Part shown: in pieces, positions 59,041 through 64,000 of the stretch
Layout: each line of letters opens with the position of its first letter
How positions within the stretch are numbered: position 1 is the first letter of the stretch
Source of the DNA: Caenorhabditis elegans
Taxonomy: Eukaryota > Nematoda > Chromadorea > Rhabditida > Rhabditidae
Length of the DNA: 64,000 bases
Direction: 5' to 3'
NCBI RefSeq assembly: GCF_000002985.6
Contig: NC_003280.10
Location: 9,172,501 to 9,236,500 of the forward strand
Notes under the pieces: generated by a model
What the model was told of the DNA's origin: nothing
The model's input: only the letters and a program-made list of their open reading frames with translations
The model's database searches: none
Translations under genes and position numbers: made by a program

Positions 59041-59775
59041 ATGGTTCACTATAAGCTTACATATTTCTTGTCTCGTGGACTTGGAGACGTTTCTCGTCAG
59101 CTGTTCCATTTGGCAGACGTAGATTTCGAAGACGAGAGGCTTGAAAAGCCTCACTTTTTGGAGAAGAAAGAGACATATCCATTCAAACAAGTCCCAGTGC
59201 TCTCTGTTGATGGATTTCAAATTCCCCAATCTATGGCAATTGCTAGGTACTTGGCAAAGAAGTTTGGTATGTAAAGTTTCTATACACTTTAATAAAACAA
59301 GCTTATTCCGTAAATTATTTATTTCAGGATTCGCAGGAAAAACAGCTGAAGAGTCAGCAATGGTGGATGCATTTGTCGACCAATTCAAAGACTTTTACTC
59401 CGAAATTCGTGACTATTACTACACCATGTTAGGTCTTGGATTGACTGATCTGGACGGTGATGAACAGAAGGATAAGGTCCTGATTCCGGCAAGAGACAAA
59501 TTTCTGCCACTTCTTACCAGATATCTTGAGAAGAGCAAGTCAGGATTTTTAGTGGACGGAGGCCTTACTTTTGCTGATTTGATTATTCTTGATAACATGA
59601 CGTCGCTTCTCAATTGGTGGCCAGAATATGCAAATGATTATCCAGTGGTTCGTTATTAAAATAAGTTTTATGAAGATGTATCTGTCAGTTTCAGATTCTT
59701 GCTTGGAGGGATAAGGTGATGAACTATCCGAGATTGAAAGAATACATTGAGAAGAGACCAGTCACTATGTACTAA
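59041..59775 (+). CDS. Glutathione S-transferase, nematode sigma-like class
   Basis: Three exons in phase (59041-59266, 59328-59647, 59695-59775) give 208 aa, the usual length for this large nematode family. The N-terminal thioredoxin-like domain has the catalytic Tyr at residue 8 (YKLTYFLSRG), the cis-Pro glutathione site in KQVPVLSVDG and the PQSMAIARYLAKKFG motif. The helical C-terminal domain carries GFLVDGGLTFADL, the conserved N-capping/hydrophobic staple region. These enzymes conjugate glutathione to electrophiles in xenobiotic and oxidative-stress defence and can bind lipophilic ligands. It is a single gene here, not a local cluster. Which gst number it is I cannot tell. AATAAA near 59826. 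Confidence 0.92.
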
Positions 59776-60738
59776 TTTTATAGAATTAAAGTTTAATTTT
59801 TCATAGATTTTTTAAAAAAAGTTCAAATAAACTATTATTTTAAAAAATGTTCAAATATTTACAATTTAAATTTCTGTTTTTACTTCGACTTTTTAAGAAT
59901 TCCGTTTTCAAAAAAAAAACAATGATATCACTTAAAAATATATCTCCCGGTTGATAGAAATTTTAAAATAATCGGTCAGGAATTACATATTGGTTGTGAA
60001 GTTTTATTGAAAATTTGGAATTATGAACACTTAAACTTGTTCAGTTTTCTTCAAAGCTTCCTCTCGTTGCAATTACAAACAATTTATTTATCAAAAAATA
60101 TTTTGCTAATTATTCGCATGATTATCGCAAACATACGATGAATCCCTCAGGTGCGAGAAAAGTGAAAAGATATATTTCTTTTCCGAAAAGAAAAGTCTTT
60201 TTGATTTAAAATGGAAAGTTGCACTTGTTGATTGATGCATTTTCCCTTCTTCATCGTCTTCTCCTGATCCTTAAGCCTTGTCTCAAAACGCTCCGCCCTC
60301 TTTCCCTCGTCCCGGTTTTCGTTTATCAGCTTAACACGAGCTAGTATCGACTAGCCGTCGTTGTACAGACGAATTAGGTCAGAAAATGGAATCTATTGTT
60401 CCTGAAAAGAAACGCATTTTGGACGGAATTCATTGGCGTCTAATCGTGTTTCATTTTCATGCTTTTTCTTTTGTTTTTGAGTTAGCTTTGTTTCAAACTA
60501 GAATTATTGTTTCAAGTGTTTATTGGATTTTTTGGTCTTGTAGCTAAAGTTCGGTCCGTTGTACTGCTGGTTGCCAATCAAAAAACTAAAAAAAAACATT
60601 TTCTCACCCGCTAATCGTTTCAACTCTTGTAAAGACATTCCTATTTTAATCCCACAATTGTTTTCTTATTAAAAACCTTTATTAAACGGATTTCCAAAAA
60701 ATAAACAAAATTGGAATTTCAGGTGTTGCCTCTCAGAA
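59776..60738. other. Intergenic region before the PAN-domain gene
   Basis: GST 3' UTR, then AT-rich sequence with a pyrimidine-rich block (60240-60320) and CTAGTATCGACTAG, a small palindrome near 60341-60354. CTCTCAG at 60730-60736 lies two bases before the next ATG and is a likely trans-splice acceptor. No gene supported. Confidence 0.5.
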
Positions 60739-63506
60739 ATGAGGATTTATATTCTACTTGCGGTGTTCATCAGTTCTTGTCTTGCAGACACAAGTGGTTA
60801 GTCTACCATTTCTAGATTCATCTCTCGCAAAAAAGCTTGCAAAAAGCATTATTTTTTAGTTCTTCGTCCATGTTTCGAACGATATCCAAACCATCGGCTA
60901 GTCAATGTCAGACCATATCATAGTGAATGGAGAATGAAAACAGAGGATATGTGCTTGCTCTTCTGTGCACAATCTGCGGTAAAATATTATTTTTAAAACA
61001 TTTTTGATATTTAAATGCTCGTTAGAGATTTCAAAACATTTTTTAATCGGAAGTTTATGGTAAATCCACAGAACAGTTGTTCTCATTTTATATTTTTTTG
61101 TTAAAAAAATAAATTCAACAGTCGGAAACTTACTGTAGCAGGTAGATAATAAATATTTGATTGAACTCCTAAAATCATTTTTTCTCTGGTATGGTTGATA
61201 CTTTTCATGTTCTCAATAAGGAAAATGCCAATTTGTTAGAACGCTTTTTTAAAAATACGAAATTCAATTAACAGAAAATATAAAATAATTATGTTTCAGT
61301 CTCGATGCCGTTCAGTCGTATACGACACTGTTCAACACATCTGCCACTACTTCTCGGATGAAGGCGTCGATCAGGCAATCCTATCAGCCAAAATGACCTA
61401 CCTTCGTGTCGTGTCTCAATCTTGTTTGCGTGAGTCTTTTTTGATTTATTTCGGACACATTTCTTCTTTTGTCTCTTTTTCTGGAGAAGAGGTATTCTGT
61501 TCGGAGATAACAGGGAAGAGAGGGAATCGAGATATTTTGTAATGATAATTGTGATAAAAGTGAAAATTTTGGAGTGGATAAGTTGGAGGATCGTGCAGAT
61601 TGTGGTTTGATTTCATCGTTCAGAAGGTTCAAAAACATTTTTCAAGCATGTTACACAGTTTTTTGTAATCTTTCAAAACCTCGGACTATTAGTTGATTAA
61701 ACTTCAAAGTTAGAATTCTAGAATAATTCAGAAAATAATTTAAAGGAAATTTAAAGAAAATTCCCTTTTTTAGCCCACTTAAAAAAAGAACGAAAGGTGA
61801 CAAAGCGTTTTAGTTGCTGCGCTCGGCTGGTTACGATGCCAAGTAGTAATTTCATATTTTCAGAAGAAAGCTCCGAAATTGCCTCGGATCCGAAAACTTC
61901 ACCACCAGATGCTCCACCAACTCTTCTTCCAAATTCCTTTAATAGTATTAATGAAATTCAACAAGATATCCACGAAGAACTCGCAATTCCACAACCACCA
62001 ACAGAAGAAGAGCAGATTACGTCGACCGAAGCTTCCATTCCAGAAGTTGTTACATTCGAAACTGCTACCCAGGAAGCTATGAATAATGATGAAGATCTAG
62101 CTGTTGTTACAACTGAAAAACCATTTGTCCCTCCAACTTCTACCTCAGAAAATGTTAATATTGATGAAGAAGATTTGGATGCTGAATTGAAATCTGTAAT
62201 GGAACAACCATCACAATTCACAGGATCATTTGCTGATTCTGATGCTCAAATTGATAATAATGGTGTCTATAGAGATAAGACTTCAAGCGAACAAAGATGG
62301 ATGAATTCCATGGAAAAAATGGATGTGAAGCCTTCTGAAACTAAAAAATCAATCGATGAAAAACTAGAGGACCTCAAGACAGAAAACAAAGATAAATATG
62401 AAATGTTGATGGGAACGAGTCAAGAATCCGATCCGGAAGTTGCAGTGGAAACTCAAAAACTTAAGAATAACTTGAGATACGGAGCAAAGGTTATTAAATT
62501 CGACGAAGAAGCAGCATTTAGAAAACAATCCGAATTGAGAAGAAAGCCAGTTGGAGCAAAGAGAAGACCTGATCTGAAACCAGTTACAATTTCTTCAACG
62601 AGTTATATTCAAAAAGCAAAATCATTCTTGGATGAGGTTAACGAAGAAGAGGAGAATGAAAACATTATTGAAACAGGTAAAAAATTGATTAAAAAATGAA
62701 TTCAAAACTTCCAATCTAGTTGTTATTTCAGAATGCCAACAAGACGATGTTGATGTGTGGATCGCTTTTGAGAACAGCGCACAAGCTGAAGAATCAGAAA
62801 ACGTTGATATCGATTCAAATGTTCCAAATAAAAGAGAGTGCGAGAAAATTTGCAAAGAGAAGGTACTTTTTTCATTATAAAAATCACCCAAATAACCATC
62901 ATTCCAGAATTGCCGATCTTACACTTACTTCGAAAAGACTCACACATGTCACTTGAGCACCAAATCCGACGGAGTAACAATCAAAGCTCCACCTTCTGGA
63001 GATTTCACAGCTACTACATCCACAAAGTTCTGCTATCCAAGAACATTCTCAGTTTTCGACGGATGTTCCAACTTTGTTGCATTCCGTGATTATTCAGTGA
63101 GAATTGAAGCAGTCGAAGAATTCAATGATTTACCAAAAGGATACGATGGAATGCAATTATGTATTGAGTTGTGTGTTTTGTCCACCAAATTCACATGCAG
63201 ATCATCAACATTCAATCCAATAACTGGACAATGTAGACTGATGACTGAAGATTCCATGACAAGCCCAGATTCTTTTGAATATGATGAGTTCCAGAAGGCA
63301 TTGTACTTTGAAAATGGATGTACAAATGCTGAGAATGAGACTCCAGGCTCTTCTGATAGAAACGTGGAAATTGTTGAGGTAAAGCCGAAGAAGATGAAGC
63401 ACAGGTAAGATGATTTCCGTTTCAATATTTTTTTTTTGGTTTCAATAACTAAAAAATGAATTTCAGATCAATTAAGATAAAGAAGATTCGTCGTCGTCGT
63501 CACTAG
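60739..63506 (+). CDS. Secreted PAN/apple-domain protein
   Basis: Seven exons in phase (60739-60796, 60860-60978, 61300-61429, 61864-62676, 62732-62862, 62908-63404, 63467-63506) give 595 aa. A signal peptide (MRIYILLAVFISSCLA) is followed by a first PAN/apple module (exons 2-3: CFERYPNHRL, MCLLFCAQSA, CRSVVYD, CHYFSD). A long acidic Thr/Glu-rich linker comes next (exon 4, about residues 103-373, ending ELRRKPVGAKRRPDLK). A Cys-bearing segment follows (CEKICKEKNCRSYTYFEKTHTC), then a second PAN module (GMQLCIELCVLSTKFTCRSS, GQCRLMTEDS). The tail is strongly basic (KIKKIRRRRH). PAN modules bind protein or carbohydrate, and nematode members include apical and cuticle matrix proteins (established knowledge). 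An extracellular-matrix role is inferred. Symbol not recognised. Confidence 0.88.
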
Positions 63507-64000
63507 ATCATCCATATGTTCTCTAGATGTTGTTTGTTTCCATTCATAATTTTCAATTTCTGATTTCCGATTTTTTTTCAATCTTCGCTACAGGTGCCAT
63601 TGTACATTCCTAATAAGTATTAATAATACCTATTTTAATAATTTGTTTTGATCTGATCAAAGAATTTTATGTTAATTTTTTACAATAAATTATTTTTTGT
63701 TGTATAAACTGACAAATTCAACATTTTATGAATTTTTCAAATAACCAGCATCGGATACTTTTCTGACTTGTTAAAATAGCAGAGAAATAGTTTGATTGAA
63801 CCCAAAAAGTCTGAATGAGACAATAAATAATGAGATTAATAGTTTTCAATCAATTCATCAAACATTGCCCTAATATCAATTCATTTATTGTCTCTACCGG
63901 AACATGACAGTCATCCAGTGCAAATGGACAAAAAAACAATGTTTGCCGGTTCTCGTTCTTCTAAATTTCCAAAGTCTTTGGAATGGCGATGATGACCAGT
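63507..64000. other. 3' UTR of the PAN-domain gene and right flank
   Basis: AATAAA at 63684-63689 is a plausible poly(A) signal. The remaining 300 bases show no supported feature. Confidence 0.5.

Overview
The window is nematode nuclear DNA and can be placed with high confidence on Caenorhabditis elegans chromosome II, around let-23. Several spliced models give proteins of the expected length and sequence: the EGF receptor LET-23 (1323 aa), the exocyst subunit SEC-5 (884 aa), the RNA phosphatase PIR-1 (233 aa) and the Z-granule helicase ZNFX-1 (2443 aa). The base composition (AT-rich, short introns, TTTTCAG acceptors, GTAAG/GTGAG donors) fits this organism. All gene models here were built by eye, checking donor/acceptor motifs and reading-frame phase across every junction. 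Layout, left to right: the 5' part of a small membrane-protein gene (minus, runs off the left edge); sec-5 (minus); pir-1 (plus, divergent from sec-5); sym-2 (minus, convergent with pir-1), an hnRNP H/F / ESRP-type RNA-binding protein with a 4-kb intron; a two-pore K+ channel of the TWK family (minus) with a 2.7-kb intron; a 3.2-kb divergent promoter region; let-23 (plus, 18 exons plus an alternative signal-peptide first exon); a 3.5-kb intergenic region; a TMEM151-like membrane protein (plus) with an antisense intron-containing tRNA-Tyr in one intron; znfx-1 (plus, 21 exons); a 399-aa basic protein of unknown function (plus); pqn-95 (minus), a secreted Cys/Gln-rich protein behind a clear TATA box; a 4.3-kb region with only weak coding signals; a sigma-type glutathione S-transferase (plus); and a secreted PAN/apple-domain protein (plus). 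The most striking non-genic structure is in let-23 intron 11 (about 29.5-31.45 kb). It has the 3' end expected of a Helitron: a perfect 8-bp GC-rich hairpin, then CTGG, then T. Upstream of that end are three successive tandem arrays: about 28 copies of a 15-mer; about 16 copies of a ~37-mer carrying E2F-like TTGGCGGGAAA cores; and about 350 bp in which GAA/TTC pentamers alternate almost without a break, so that perfect heat-shock-element trimers recur every 40 bp. Helitron-borne heat-shock elements are known in C. elegans, so the class is not new. This copy sits inside an EGF-receptor gene and joins an E2F-like array to the HSE array, which makes it the best candidate for follow-up. The genes are mostly unrelated in function. 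Two of them, pir-1 (26G small-RNA production) and znfx-1 (small-RNA inheritance), act in the same RNA-silencing network, but nothing in the sequence suggests this neighbourhood is more than chance.
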